Part shown: positions 48,579-56,853 of the stretch, one piece after another | Numbering within the stretch: position 1 is the first letter of the stretch | Layout of the letters: the number at the start of each line of letters is the position of its first letter | The notes under the pieces: model-generated | The model's database searches: none | Seen by the model: only the letters and a program-made list of their open reading frames with translations | Told to the model about the DNA's origin: nothing | Position numbers and translations under genes: made by a program | Source: Brevundimonas subvibrioides | Lineage (GTDB): Bacteria > Pseudomonadota > Alphaproteobacteria > Caulobacterales > Caulobacteraceae | Assembly (NCBI RefSeq): GCF_027271155.1 | Contig: NZ_CP114542.1 | Coordinates: 1,674,001-1,738,000 of the forward strand | Length of the DNA: 64,000 bases | Direction of reading: 5' to 3'

Positions 48579-49841
48579 ATGAGCGAAGAGATCAAGCACG
48601 AGCCGCACGCGGACGAAGCGCACGACGCCGTGGTTCCGATGCCGAGCGATGACGCGGTTCCGACGCCGGACGTGCCGGTCGGATCGGGCGAGGAGACCGC
48701 TGCGCCTGCGGAACCCGCACCCGAAGATCACGCGTCAGAAGATCACGCACCCGAACATCACGCCGCCGAGCATCACGCCACTGAGCATCACGCGCCCGCA
48801 ACGACCGAGGAGGCCTTCGCAGCGTCCGAAAGCGACGCGCCCGAGGCCCTTGAGGCGCACCACGAGGGGGCGGACGAGCCCGAGGCTCCCGCCGAACAGG
48901 AACCGGCCATCGAAGAGCCTTCCACCGCACCGGCTGCCGAAACCGACGCACCCGTCGAACCGGTCGCCGCCGAGCCCGTGACCTCGTCGTCTGCGCCCCA
49001 GCCGATCTGGAGCGACCAGGGAGACGCGCCGTTCGACGATCACAAGGAAAAGATCCCGGCTGCGGCGCGCGTTGCCGTGCGGGATGAAGACGAGGGCGGC
49101 TCGGCTGCTTCCGAAACCCTTGAAATCGTCAAGACCATCGTCGTGGCCCTGGCCATCGCCTTCGTCCTGCGGGTGCTGCTGTTCCAGCCCTTCACCATCC
49201 CCTCGGCCTCGATGGAGCCGAACCTCTATGAGGGCGACTATATCGTCGTCTCCAAATGGACCTATGGCTACTCCAGGTTCTCGTCGGGCCTGCCGGTCAA
49301 CCTGCCACTGGGCGATGACCGGGTTCTGGGCCGCGCGCCGAACCGCGGCGACATCGTCGTTTTCAAATTGCCGCGCGACGACAAGACCGACTACATCAAG
49401 CGGGTGATCGGCCTGCCCGGCGACAAGATCCAGATGATCGCCAACAAACTCTACATCAACGGCACGCCGGTTCAGGATGTGACCGTGGGCGCGGCAGAGG
49501 TCGCCGACGTCTTCGGCCCGCGTCCGGTGACGGAGGTCCGCGAGACCCTGCCCAACGGCAAGACCTTCATGACCCAGGACTTCGGTCCGGGCGGCGATCT
49601 GGACGACACGGGCGTCTATGAGGTTCCGGTCGGCTACTATTTCATGATGGGCGACAACCGCGACAACTCGATCGACAGCCGCGTGCAGCAATCCGCCGGT
49701 GTGGGCCTGGTGCCGGACGAGAATCTGGTCGGCAAGGCCGAGATCATCATGTTCTCCTGGTCGCCGGGTGCCTCGCTGTGGAACCCCGTCAGCTGGTTCC
49801 AGAACATCCGGTTGAGCCGCTTCTTCAAGATCCTCGACTGA
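48579..49841 (+). CDS. lepB: Signal peptidase I with long acidic/His-rich N-terminal extension
   Basis: A 420-residue leader peptidase that cleaves signal peptides at the periplasmic face. The catalytic Ser is in PSASMEPNLYEGDY (about Ser211) and the Lys in DYIKRVIGLPGDKIQ (about Lys274); GDNRDNSIDSR follows. One membrane helix (IVKTIVVALAIAFVLRVLLF) precedes the catalytic domain. Before it lie about 180 residues rich in Glu, Ala, Pro and His, including five tandem copies of a 15-base unit (48723-48797). This part is cytoplasmic and disordered by composition; usual family members lack it. ATG 48579 is preferred. The stop overlaps rnc (TGATG). Confidence 0.93.
   Translation: MSEEIKHEPHADEAHDAVVPMPSDDAVPTPDVPVGSGEETAAPAEPAPEDHASEDHAPEHHAAEHHATEHHAPATTEEAFAASESDAPEALEAHHEGADEPEAPAEQEPAIEEPSTAPAAETDAPVEPVAAEPVTSSSAPQPIWSDQGDAPFDDHKEKIPAAARVAVRDEDEGGSAASETLEIVKTIVVALAIAFVLRVLLFQPFTIPSASMEPNLYEGDYIVVSKWTYGYSRFSSGLPVNLPLGDDRVLGRAPNRGDIVVFKLPRDDKTDYIKRVIGLPGDKIQMIANKLYINGTPVQDVTVGAAEVADVFGPRPVTEVRETLPNGKTFMTQDFGPGGDLDDTGVYEVPVGYYFMMGDNRDNSIDSRVQQSAGVGLVPDENLVGKAEIIMFSWSPGASLWNPVSWFQNIRLSRFFKILD
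48723..48797 (+). repeat. Five tandem 15-bp units inside lepB
   Basis: Five in-frame copies of a GA-GATCACGC-type 15-mer encode EDHAS, EDHAP, EHHAA, EHHAT and EHHAP. The core CATCACGC/GATCACGC is kept in all copies while the last codon varies. The unit count may change by slippage without breaking the frame. Confidence 0.8.
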
Positions 49842-50554
49842 TGGCGAATGCCCGCGCCGATGCGGTGGCCGCTCTGGTCGACCGCATCGGCTACGTCTTC
49901 CGCGACCCCGCCCTGCTGGAGCGGGCCCTGACCCATTCCAGCGTGGGCGAGGGGGCCGACAAGGCCGCGGGCAAGCCCGCGCGCCACAATGAACGGCTGG
50001 AATTTCTGGGCGACCGGGTGCTGGGTCTGCTGGTCGCCCAGCGCCTTCACCACGACTTTCCGGCGGCAGACGAGGGCGAACTGTCCGCGCGTTTGCACGC
50101 CCTGGTCGACAAGCACGCCTGCGGCCGGGTGGGTGAAGCCCTCGGGATCGGCGAGGCCCTTCGCCTGTCGCCCGGCGAGAGCAAGAGCGGAGGCCGCCGC
50201 AAGGAAGGCGTCGTGGCCGATGCGGTCGAAGCCCTGCTGGCAGCGGTGTTCCTCGATGGCGGCCTGGATGCGGCCCGCGCGATGTTCGACCGGGCCTGGG
50301 ACCAGGAACTGTCCTCGCCCGCGCCGCGTGCCCTGAACAATCCGAAATCCGCGCTGCAGGAGTGGGCCCAGGGGCAGGGCCGGCCCCTGCCGGCCTATCG
50401 CGTGGCGTCCCAGACCGGGTCCGACCATGCCCCGACATTTACGGTCGAGGTTTCCATCGAGGGCGTCGAACCCTTGACCGCCAGGGGGCGTTCGCGTCAG
50501 GACGCGGAAAAGGCGGCCGCGACCGCATTGTTGCAACGAGAAGGCGTGATTTGA
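49841..50554 (+). CDS. rnc: Ribonuclease III
   Basis: A 237-residue double-stranded RNA endonuclease for rRNA and mRNA processing. The catalytic motif is HNERLEFLGDRVLGLLVAQ, with VVADAVEALLAAVFLDGG as the second acidic site; the double-stranded RNA binding domain follows (NPKSALQEWAQGQGRPLPAY, then SRQDAEKAAATALL). Both ends are coupled, to lepB by TGATG and to era by TTGA. Confidence 0.96.
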   Translation: MANARADAVAALVDRIGYVFRDPALLERALTHSSVGEGADKAAGKPARHNERLEFLGDRVLGLLVAQRLHHDFPAADEGELSARLHALVDKHACGRVGEALGIGEALRLSPGESKSGGRRKEGVVADAVEALLAAVFLDGGLDAARAMFDRAWDQELSSPAPRALNNPKSALQEWAQGQGRPLPAYRVASQTGSDHAPTFTVEVSIEGVEPLTARGRSRQDAEKAAATALLQREGVI

Positions 50555-51498
50555 CCGAACCCCAGAACCCCCGCGCGGGCTTCGCCGCCATCATCGGCGC
50601 GCCCAATGCCGGCAAGTCCACGCTGGTAAACCGGCTGACGGGGTCCAAGGTCTCCATCGTCACCCAGAAGGTCCAGACGACGCGCTTTCCCGTGCGCGGC
50701 ATCGCCATGGAGGGCGAGGCCCAGATCGTTCTGGTGGATACGCCCGGCATCTTCACCCCGCGGCGTCGGCTGGACCGGGCCATGGTCGCCTCGGCCTGGG
50801 GCGGAGCCCAGGACGCCGATGTGGTCGTTCATCTGATCGACGCCGCCTCGCATATCGCGTCCGAGGGCAAGGAAGGCCAGGCCGCCGACCGCCGCTCGGC
50901 CGAAGACACCGAGACCATCATCGCCAATCTGAAGGCGACCGACACCCAGGTCATTCTGGCCCTGAACAAGATCGACGGCATGCGTCGCGACACCCTGCTG
51001 GCCCTGTCGCACGCCCTGTTCGAAACGGGCGTCTATTCCGAGGTCTATATGATCTCGGCCCTGTCCGGCGACGGGGTCGACGACCTGAAGAAGCGGCTGG
51101 CCCTGTCCATGCCCGAAGGGCACTGGCTCTATCCCGAGGACCAGTCCGCCGATGTGCCCATCCGCGTGCTGGCCGCCGAGATCACCCGCGAGAAGGTCTA
51201 TCTGCGCGTCCACGAGGAACTGCCCTATTCGGCAGCGGTCGAGACCACGGCCTTCGATGAAAAGGCCGACGGCTCCGCCCGCATCGAACAGACCATCTAC
51301 GTCGAGCGCGAGAGCCAGCGCCCCATCGTGCTGGGCAAGGGCGGGCAGACCCTGAAATGGATCGGCCAGAAGTCGCGCGAGGAGCTGACCGAACTGCTGG
51401 ATCGGCCGGTTCATCTGTTCCTGACGGTCAAGGTCGATCCGAAATGGCAGGACAGCCGGGCGCTCTATGCCCAGTTCGGGCTGGACTTCGACGTATAG
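50551..51498 (+). CDS. era: GTPase Era
   Basis: A 315-residue GTPase that binds 16S rRNA during 30S maturation. G1 is IIGAPNAGKSTLVNRL, G3 LVDTPGIFTPRRRLDRAM, G4 LALNKIDGM; the KH domain contains VLGKGGQTLKWIGQKSREEL. The start is TTG at 50551, overlapping the rnc stop; the longer open frame covers rnc and is ignored. In many relatives recO follows directly; here an accessory block of about 6.4 kb intervenes. Confidence 0.96.
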   Translation: MTEPQNPRAGFAAIIGAPNAGKSTLVNRLTGSKVSIVTQKVQTTRFPVRGIAMEGEAQIVLVDTPGIFTPRRRLDRAMVASAWGGAQDADVVVHLIDAASHIASEGKEGQAADRRSAEDTETIIANLKATDTQVILALNKIDGMRRDTLLALSHALFETGVYSEVYMISALSGDGVDDLKKRLALSMPEGHWLYPEDQSADVPIRVLAAEITREKVYLRVHEELPYSAAVETTAFDEKADGSARIEQTIYVERESQRPIVLGKGGQTLKWIGQKSREELTELLDRPVHLFLTVKVDPKWQDSRALYAQFGLDFDV

Positions 51499-51541
51499 AC
51501 TGCCGCTCGCGCAGAGTTGAGCGCGGGAACGCCGGTCGGGG

Positions 51542-52840
51542 GTGACGAATCGCGCGGAGCCGTTACCAAGCCTGATGTTCCATGTTCCGCGTACGTCGGG
51601 GGCCCATCCCCGTCTCGTTCTCAGCCTGATCGGCGCGGTTCTGCTGGTGGGCGGTGCCGCCCTGACTGCGGTCCTGACGGCACGGCCGATGCCCACGCCG
51701 TCGTCCTATCGGGCCGCTCTGCCCGAACGCCCGCCCGTCGAGGTCGTCGAGTCGCTGCCGCTGCTGGCATCCCGCCTGCGAGCCGAGGCGGATGCCGGTC
51801 GGTTCATGGGGGCTGTTCTGGTGGCGCGCGGCGACGAGGTGCTTTTCCGACAGGCCTACGGCACCGCCGACGTCGCGACAGGCGCGCCGAACCGGATCAC
51901 GTCCCGGTTCCGTCTGGCGTCCGTATCCAAGCAATTCACGGCAGCGGCCCTCCTGAAACTGCAGGACGAGGGCAGGCTGTCGATCGGCGATCCGGTCTGC
52001 AAATGGATCCAGCCGTGTCCCGCCGCCTGGGCTCCGATCCGGCTGAGCCACCTCTTGTCGCACACCTCCGGCATCCCGGACCTGATGGCGCGACCCGGCT
52101 GGGGCGATCGCCGGGTCACGCCGGCGACGCTGAACGAACTGACGGAGGATTCAAAGGTATTCGACCTGTCGTTCACGCCGGGATCGAAGCTGGCCTATGA
52201 CAATGCCGGGTTCAATCTGGCCGCGGCCATCGTCGAGAAGGCCAGCGGCATGGCATTTCCGGACTATCTGCGAGCCACCTTCTTCGAGCCGCTCGGCATG
52301 CAGGACACCGGGTTCGACGACGACAGCGATCTCGGCATCGTCACCGGCCATGCGACCTTCCCGGCCGGGCTGACGGCCCAGCGCCAGCCGAATGTGTCGA
52401 TCGTGGCCGGGGCGGGTGCGCTGTATTCGACGCTGGACGACATGCTGGTCTGGGAGCGGGCGCTGCACGGCGGCCATGTGCTGACGCCTTTCAGCTACGC
52501 CCAGATGATCGCCGACCACGCGCCGGCGGACCAGCCGAGGGAAAGAAGCGGCTTGCCGCATCGCGCCTGGGGGTACGGACTGATGGCCAATCGCCTCGGC
52601 CAGCGGGTGACGCCGGCCTTTCAGGACTGGGAAATCTATCACACCGGAAGCTGGTCGGGCTTTCGCAATCTGGTGACCTGGCAGCCGGACACCCGGGTTG
52701 CGGTGATTGTGCTGTCGAACAACTACCACCAGCAGCCCCAGGTTCTGCTGATTTCGCAGCAAGGGATGGCCGAGGCGCTTGGGCACCCCTTCCCGACAGC
52801 CCTGGCCGATCATGAGGGCAGGGCTATCCCGCCCTCATGA
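51542..52840 (+). CDS. Serine hydrolase, class C beta-lactamase/penicillin-binding protein family
   Basis: A 432-residue protein of the beta-lactamase-related serine hydrolases. An N-terminal membrane segment (LVLSLIGAVLLVGGAALTAVL) serves as signal or anchor. The SxxK motif is SVSKQF (Ser127/Lys130), the YxN motif is in AYDNAGFNLAAAI, and a late HTGSWSGFRNLV replaces KTG. HLLSHTSGIPDLM is a family block. It may be an esterase, peptidase or penicillin-binding protein; true beta-lactamase activity is not implied. The start is GTG at 51542; ATG 51575 is possible. Its 3' end overlaps the DoxX gene by 17 bp on the opposite strand. Confidence 0.88.
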   Translation: MTNRAEPLPSLMFHVPRTSGAHPRLVLSLIGAVLLVGGAALTAVLTARPMPTPSSYRAALPERPPVEVVESLPLLASRLRAEADAGRFMGAVLVARGDEVLFRQAYGTADVATGAPNRITSRFRLASVSKQFTAAALLKLQDEGRLSIGDPVCKWIQPCPAAWAPIRLSHLLSHTSGIPDLMARPGWGDRRVTPATLNELTEDSKVFDLSFTPGSKLAYDNAGFNLAAAIVEKASGMAFPDYLRATFFEPLGMQDTGFDDDSDLGIVTGHATFPAGLTAQRQPNVSIVAGAGALYSTLDDMLVWERALHGGHVLTPFSYAQMIADHAPADQPRERSGLPHRAWGYGLMANRLGQRVTPAFQDWEIYHTGSWSGFRNLVTWQPDTRVAVIVLSNNYHQQPQVLLISQQGMAEALGHPFPTALADHEGRAIPPS

Positions 52841-53216
52841 TCGGGAAGATCGTCCGCAGCTGCGCGTTCCTCAGCCACAGCCCGCCCCACATGAACAGAC
52901 CCAGATAGACGCTGAACAGGGTGTGGCTGAACAGGGGATTGTCGACGCGAAGGTTCGTCGCCAGCGCGCCGCCCAGATAGCCCATCATCAGAACCGCACC
53001 CAACAGGGCCGTGCGCGGGATCAGGTAGAGGACCAGACACGCCAGTTCGATGATGCCCAGCAACAGCGTCTTGTCCGGCGTCCATCCGCTGGTCGTCATG
53101 GTCGCGGCCACGACCTCGGGCATGAAGAATTTCGGATAGATCGATGCCCCAAGCATGAAGAGGGCAAAGAGGCCGGTCAGCACGCGGCCGGTCCAGACCA
53201 CGGGAGAGGCCTTCAC
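52824..53216 (-). CDS. DoxX-like small membrane protein
   Basis: A 130-residue protein with four membrane helices (VLTGLFALFMLGASIYPKFF, LLGIIELACLVLYLI, LLGAVLMMGYLGGALATNL, LFSVYLGLFMWGGLWLRN), the layout and sequence of DoxX-like/DUF4386-type proteins that often accompany AHSA1 and ArsR genes. The GTG at 53216 overlaps the VOC gene stop (GTGA). It is the last gene of the arsR-led operon. The function in this context is unknown. Confidence 0.75.
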   Translation of the reverse strand: MKASPVVWTGRVLTGLFALFMLGASIYPKFFMPEVVAATMTTSGWTPDKTLLLGIIELACLVLYLIPRTALLGAVLMMGYLGGALATNLRVDNPLFSHTLFSVYLGLFMWGGLWLRNAQLRTIFPIMRAG

Positions 53217-53659
53217 GACGGAGCTCCCGGCTTCCAGCCGGCGGCGGGCGAGACGTTGACCATCCAGGGAATGCCGAACCGGTCGGTCAGGGTGCCAAAG
53301 CCGGGCGTCCAGAACATCTCCGAAAACGCCATGGCGACCGTACCGCCTTCGGATAGAGCCTCGAACACCCGGCGGGCTTCCTCGACACTGTCGGTATGGA
53401 AGGTGACATCGAAGCCGTTCTTGGGCTCGTTGATCTTCGTGGCCCAGTCCGAATGCATGTCCGAACCCATCAGGGCCTGATCGCCGACCTGCAGCCAGCA
53501 GTGCATCAGCCAGTCCTTCATGGCGGCCGGCACCTCCATCCCGGGCGGACCGTCGCCGTAGGTCATGGCAGCCGTGATCTTGCCGCCCAGAACCCGGGCG
53601 TAGAATTCGAAGGCTTCCCGGCAATTTCCGGCGAAGCTCAGGCTCGTCACGAGTTTCAT
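53213..53659 (-). CDS. VOC family protein (PhnB-like)
   Basis: A 148-residue protein of the vicinal oxygen chelate fold, PhnB/3-demethylubiquinone-like subgroup: NCREAFEFYARVLGGKITA at the start, PAAMKDWLMHCWLQVGDQ, and MFWTPGFGTLTDRFGIPWMV at the end. These proteins are usually of unknown substrate; glyoxalase or antibiotic-resistance roles are not supported by specific residues. AGAGGAGA lies six bases before the ATG. It is fourth in the arsR operon. Confidence 0.85.
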   Translation of the reverse strand: MKLVTSLSFAGNCREAFEFYARVLGGKITAAMTYGDGPPGMEVPAAMKDWLMHCWLQVGDQALMGSDMHSDWATKINEPKNGFDVTFHTDSVEEARRVFEALSEGGTVAMAFSEMFWTPGFGTLTDRFGIPWMVNVSPAAGWKPGAPS

Positions 53660-53680
53660 TCTGGTCTCCTCTGCGTGTTG

Positions 53681-54175
53681 TCAGTCGGGATTGGCGGCGA
53701 GCCAGGCCTCCAGCCGGTCCATTGTCGAGGTCCAGCCATGGGTGTGGCCGGCCAGACTTCGTTCGGACTTCAGGCCCTCATGGGTGAAGTCCATCCGGGT
53801 GCGGCCGTCGGCGGTTTCGTGCAGATCGACGGTCACCAGCGTCTCTGCGGGAGGACCGTCTTCATGGCTCTCGTCCCACCTGAAGGTAAAGACCAGGCGT
53901 CGGGGCTCGTCGATCTCGCGGTAGTGTCCCCCCTGCCAGAGGTCCGCGCCGGTCTCGACGGACCGGAGGCAGGCGCGCCATTGTCCGCCCACCCGCAGGT
54001 CGTTGGTTCCCCAGACCATCGGCCATTCGACCGGACCCAGCCAGTGGACCCGCATCTCGGGCCGGGTCCAGGCGGCCCAGACCAGAGGACGCGGCGCATC
54101 GAAGACACGCGTCAGGTCGAGGCGGTGCGGCAGCAGAGCCGGCAGGTCGGGCAGGAGACTTTTGGCCAGCGACAT
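53681..54175 (-). CDS. AHSA1/SRPBCC domain protein (second of two)
   Basis: A 164-residue protein with a START-like AHSA1 fold: LDLTRVFDAPRPLVWAAWTR, GPVEWPMVWGTNDLRVGGQW and the closing HTHGWTSTMDRLEAWLAAN. These domains bind hydrophobic ligands or act as toxin-like partners of ArsR regulators. ATG 54175 lies one base after the stop of the first AHSA1 gene; the open frame reaches back to 54199. Co-occurrence with an ArsR repressor, a VOC protein and DoxX is a recurring theme. Confidence 0.85.
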   Translation of the reverse strand: MSLAKSLLPDLPALLPHRLDLTRVFDAPRPLVWAAWTRPEMRVHWLGPVEWPMVWGTNDLRVGGQWRACLRSVETGADLWQGGHYREIDEPRRLVFTFRWDESHEDGPPAETLVTVDLHETADGRTRMDFTHEGLKSERSLAGHTHGWTSTMDRLEAWLAANPD

Positions 54176-54176
54176 C

Positions 54177-54680
54177 TCAGAGCGTCGGCAACAGGGCATT
54201 CAGCTGATCGGCGACCGTACCCCAGCCGTCGTGGAACCCCATCGCCTCATGCTGCTTCATGGTGGCCTCGTTCCAGTGGCGGGCCGTAGCGACGTAACGG
54301 GTCCGGCCGTCGGGCAAAGGCGTCAGCGCCACTTCCGCCGACATGAACGGCAGGCCTGCGGGCAACCACCCCTTCACGAAAGCATCCGTGGTGATCCATC
54401 GACGATTGGGTTCGGCCAGCAGGAACACGCCGTCGTTCGGCATGACCTCACCATTCGGACCATGCATGACGAAGGCGAACCGACCCCCGACCTCGGGCTC
54501 GATCACCGCGTCGGTGATCGTCCACGGCCTGGGGCAGAACCATTGGGCGAGGATTTCCGGCGTCATCCACGCCTTCCAGATTTTTTCGGCCGTACCGTTC
54601 AGTACGCGGTCGAGGACGAGGTGATGCTGGTGGGCGCCGGTGGCGACGCACGGATCGGCCGTCTCAGTTTCGTGGACCAT
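54177..54680 (-). CDS. AHSA1/SRPBCC domain protein (first of two)
   Basis: A 167-residue AHSA1-fold protein: LVLDRVLNGTAEKIWKAWMT, PEILAQWFCPRPWTITDAVI, EPEVGGRFAFVMHGPNGEV and EAMGFHDGWGTVADQLNALL. The ATG lies inside the end of arsR (17-bp overlap), so its expression follows the repressor. It is paralogous in fold to the next gene but clearly diverged. Ligand unknown. Confidence 0.87.
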   Translation of the reverse strand: MVHETETADPCVATGAHQHHLVLDRVLNGTAEKIWKAWMTPEILAQWFCPRPWTITDAVIEPEVGGRFAFVMHGPNGEVMPNDGVFLLAEPNRRWITTDAFVKGWLPAGLPFMSAEVALTPLPDGRTRYVATARHWNEATMKQHEAMGFHDGWGTVADQLNALLPTL

Positions 54681-55011
54681 GAGGATCCCCCTTCTGGATT
54701 TTCTGCAGGTAGGTTTCGAGGCGGTCGAAGCTGGAGTCCCAGTATCGACGGTAGTGGTCCAGCCATTCGGCGACGCCTTTCAGCGCCATCGGCTCCAAGC
54801 GCGCTGGTCGCCATTGCGCTTCCCGTCCGCGCGAAATCAGGCCCGCTTTTTCCAGAACCTTCAGATGCTTGGAAACGGCAGGTAAACTCATGTCAAAAGG
54901 TGCCGCGAGATCGTTCACACTGGCCTCGCCCTCGGCCAGACGCGCCAGGATGGCCCGACGGGTCGGGTCGGCGAGGGCGGCGAACCGGGCGGAGAGGAGG
55001 TCGGGTTGCAT
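54664..55011 (-). CDS. ArsR-family winged-helix repressor
   Basis: A 115-residue winged-helix protein of the subgroup paired with AHSA1 genes: FAALADPTRRAILARLAEGE, VNDLAAPFDMSLPAVSKHLK (recognition helix) and VLEKAGLISRGREAQWRPA. No metal-binding cysteine pair of the ELCVCDL type is present, so it is not an arsenic sensor. The ATG at 55011 starts just after a strong promoter and an overlapping dyad; the open frame reaches 55128 but would run through the promoter. No Shine-Dalgarno is seen; the leader is about 21 bases. It probably represses its own operon (arsR, two AHSA1, VOC, DoxX). Confidence 0.88.
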   Translation of the reverse strand: MQPDLLSARFAALADPTRRAILARLAEGEASVNDLAAPFDMSLPAVSKHLKVLEKAGLISRGREAQWRPARLEPMALKGVAEWLDHYRRYWDSSFDRLETYLQKIQKGDPHGPRN

Positions 55012-55021
55012 GACGGTTTTG

Positions 55022-55045
55022 ACATTAAACTGACTGGTTAAATGT
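55022..55045. promoter_or_regulatory. Operator dyad of the ArsR-type repressor
   Basis: The half-sites ACATTAAAC (55022-55030) and GTTAAATGT (55037-55045) are inverted copies with one mismatch in nine and a six-base centre. The dyad covers the -10 box and the expected start point of the arsR operon, the ideal place for autorepression. Confidence 0.65.
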
Positions 55046-55067
55046 AACGGCACGACCGTGTTGTCAA
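55039..55067 (-). promoter_or_regulatory. Promoter of the arsR operon
   Basis: On the minus strand TTGACA (55067-55062) is followed after 17 bases by CATTTA (55044-55039), a near-consensus sigma-70 promoter. Transcription would start near 55032, about 21 bases before the arsR ATG. Confidence 0.65.
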
Positions 55068-55127
55068 CCGACCCGTTAAACACGCGGCGGAACGCACCCG
55101 GCCTGATCTCGTTGGAGGCGAACCCCA

Positions 55128-55751
55128 ATGGAGATCGTCATGCGCGCCGTCATTCTCAGCTGCACCCTCAAGGCTTCGCCGGAGCCTTCCAACACCGAAG
55201 CCCTGGCCAAAGTCGTCTCGGCCGAACTCCGGAAGGCTGGCGCAGAAGTGGAGATGATCCGCCTGGTCGATCACGATATTCGGCCCGGCGTGACCGCCGA
55301 TGAGGGCAGGGGAGACGGCTGGCCCGCAATCGACGCGAGGCTGAAAGCCGCCGACATCATCGTGTTCGCGACTCCGACATGGCTGGGTCAGATGTCCAGC
55401 GTCTGCCTGCGCGCGCTGGAGCGGATGGATGCCTGGTTCGAAGAAACCGATGACAGCGGCCGACCTGTCGCCTTCGGCAAGGTCGCGGGCGTCGTGGTGA
55501 CCGGGAACGAGGACGGTGCCCACAACATCGTCGCCACGGTCTGCCAGGGACTGATCGATATGGGATTCACCATCCCCGGGCAGAGCTGGACCTACTGGCA
55601 CCTCGGACCAGGTCCGGGACCGGACTACTCCGAGACCGACCAGGGGCATGACTATTCCGACCGCGTGGGCCGGAATGCCGCCCGCAACCTGATCGCCGTC
55701 GCCAAGGCCATCACGCCGGAAACCTATCCGGTTCCGGAAGGCGGCGCGTAG
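55128..55751 (+). CDS. Flavodoxin-family/NADPH-dependent FMN reductase-like protein
   Basis: A 207-residue flavodoxin-fold protein: RAVILSCTLKASPEPSNTEA at the start (phosphate-binding loop for FMN), ADIIVFATPTWLGQMSSVC, and VVVTGNEDGAHNIVATVCQG. These proteins reduce quinones, FMN or other small oxidants with NAD(P)H. GGAGG lies eleven bases before ATG 55128; ATG 55140 is an alternative. It is divergent from arsR, so the operator at 55022-55045 may also affect it. It converges with the next gene with 3 bp between stops. Confidence 0.85.
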   Translation: MEIVMRAVILSCTLKASPEPSNTEALAKVVSAELRKAGAEVEMIRLVDHDIRPGVTADEGRGDGWPAIDARLKAADIIVFATPTWLGQMSSVCLRALERMDAWFEETDDSGRPVAFGKVAGVVVTGNEDGAHNIVATVCQGLIDMGFTIPGQSWTYWHLGPGPGPDYSETDQGHDYSDRVGRNAARNLIAVAKAITPETYPVPEGGA

Positions 55752-55754
55752 ACC

Positions 55755-56279
55755 TCAGCGGGCGCGCACCGACGACAGCGTCTGTTCGAAGACGCTCTCC
55801 ACGCCCGGGTAGTTTTCGACTGTGCTGAAGCAGCCCGCCAGAACGATCCGACCGACCAGCAGAATGGCCACCATCCGCACCCTGAGCGATATCGGGGCCT
55901 CCGTCGCGCCTTCTGCAATGTCGAACGTGCCGAACTGAACGTAATAGCCGTCCGTGGGGCGGGTCTCGCTGGCGAGCAGGCTCACCTGCGAGGGTTGAAG
56001 GCCGATCAGGTCCGCCCAGCCCTCCGGAGTGAAAGGCGTGGCGGCCAGGGCGTTGACTTGGTCCTGGGTTGCATCATTCCACGCCGCGATCGGCCTGGTC
56101 TCGACGATACAGTTGGTGAAGCCATCGGGAGCGAAATAGGTCGTCAGGGAGGGGGTCTCGCCGTTGTCCCGGGTGGTCCAGCCAGCCGGCGGCTTCCAAG
56201 AATAGCCGGGATTGGCCTGAAACGCCGACAGACACAGGGCGCAGGCCACAATCGCAGTAAGCGCCAGGACGCGCGACAT
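55755..56279 (-). CDS. Secreted protein of unknown function
   Basis: 174 residues with a standard signal peptide (RVLALTAIVACALCLSAFQA). The mature part starts NPGYSWKPPAGWTTRDNGET and contains two cysteines (FTNCIVE, LAGCFST) and a hydrophobic stretch near the C-terminus (RMVAILLVGRIVLAGCF). I recognise no family. It lies between a flavodoxin-like gene and an NTF2-like gene, both on the other strand. Confidence 0.65.
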   Translation of the reverse strand: MSRVLALTAIVACALCLSAFQANPGYSWKPPAGWTTRDNGETPSLTTYFAPDGFTNCIVETRPIAAWNDATQDQVNALAATPFTPEGWADLIGLQPSQVSLLASETRPTDGYYVQFGTFDIAEGATEAPISLRVRMVAILLVGRIVLAGCFSTVENYPGVESVFEQTLSSVRAR

Positions 56280-56361
56280 GGCCGAACTCCGTTTTCCATT
56301 CGAAAGCTAGGTCAACCCGCGCCGCTCGTCTAGCGTGGAACCCGAACGCCAAGGAGCCCGC

Positions 56362-56853
56362 ATGTCCCTGTTTATGATCTTTCTGGCGGCCGCCGCCGTC
56401 CAGACGGTGCCGGATCCGGCGGAAGCGCAAGTCGCTGCCGTCCTCGATCAACTGAACGTCGCTTCCGCGGCCGCCGACGCAGATGCCTATTTCGCCCTCT
56501 ATGCCCCTGACGCCCGTTTCGTCGGGACCGACGCGGGCGAGCACTGGACGCTGGAGGAGCTGCGCGGTTACGTCGGTCCCTATTTTGCGCGCGGCCAGGG
56601 CTGGTCCTACCCGGCCACGTCGCGGGTCATCACCGTCGCCCCGATCGAATGCCGCTGCATCGCCTGGTTCGAGGAACAGCTGACCAACGACACCTATGGC
56701 CGCACGCGGGGTTCCGGCGTCATGCGCCTGACCGACGACGGCTGGAAGATCGAGCAATACGTCCTGAGCCTGGCCGTCCCGAACGATCTGACCAGCCCCA
56801 TCGCCCGCATCATCAGGACATACGAAGCGGCGAATCAGGCCCCGGCCCCCTGA
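56362..56853 (+). CDS. Secreted NTF2-like (SnoaL/DUF4440-type) protein
   Basis: 163 residues. AAGGAG five bases before ATG 56362 fixes the start; an in-frame GTG lies 27 bases upstream. A short signal peptide (SLFMIFLAAAAVQT) precedes an NTF2-like domain: AEAQVAAVLDQLNVASAAAD, ADAYFALYAPDARFVGTDA and GWKIEQYVLSLAVPNDLTS. It may bind or convert a small ligand in the periplasm. Its stop codon overlaps an ATG that begins a truncated copy of recO (TGATG), which suggests that this gene was originally coupled to recO. Confidence 0.8.
   Translation: MSLFMIFLAAAAVQTVPDPAEAQVAAVLDQLNVASAAADADAYFALYAPDARFVGTDAGEHWTLEELRGYVGPYFARGQGWSYPATSRVITVAPIECRCIAWFEEQLTNDTYGRTRGSGVMRLTDDGWKIEQYVLSLAVPNDLTSPIARIIRTYEAANQAPAP

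Noticed and set aside
48723..48797. Tandem units in lepB considered as a CRISPR-like array
   Set aside because: The units are contiguous, 15 bases long, in frame and encode a regular peptide repeat; there are no spacers and no cas genes.
55022..55045. ArsR dyad as an intrinsic terminator
   Set aside because: The stem is AT-rich, lies directly before a start codon and over a near-consensus -10 box, and has no T-run; an operator is the better reading.
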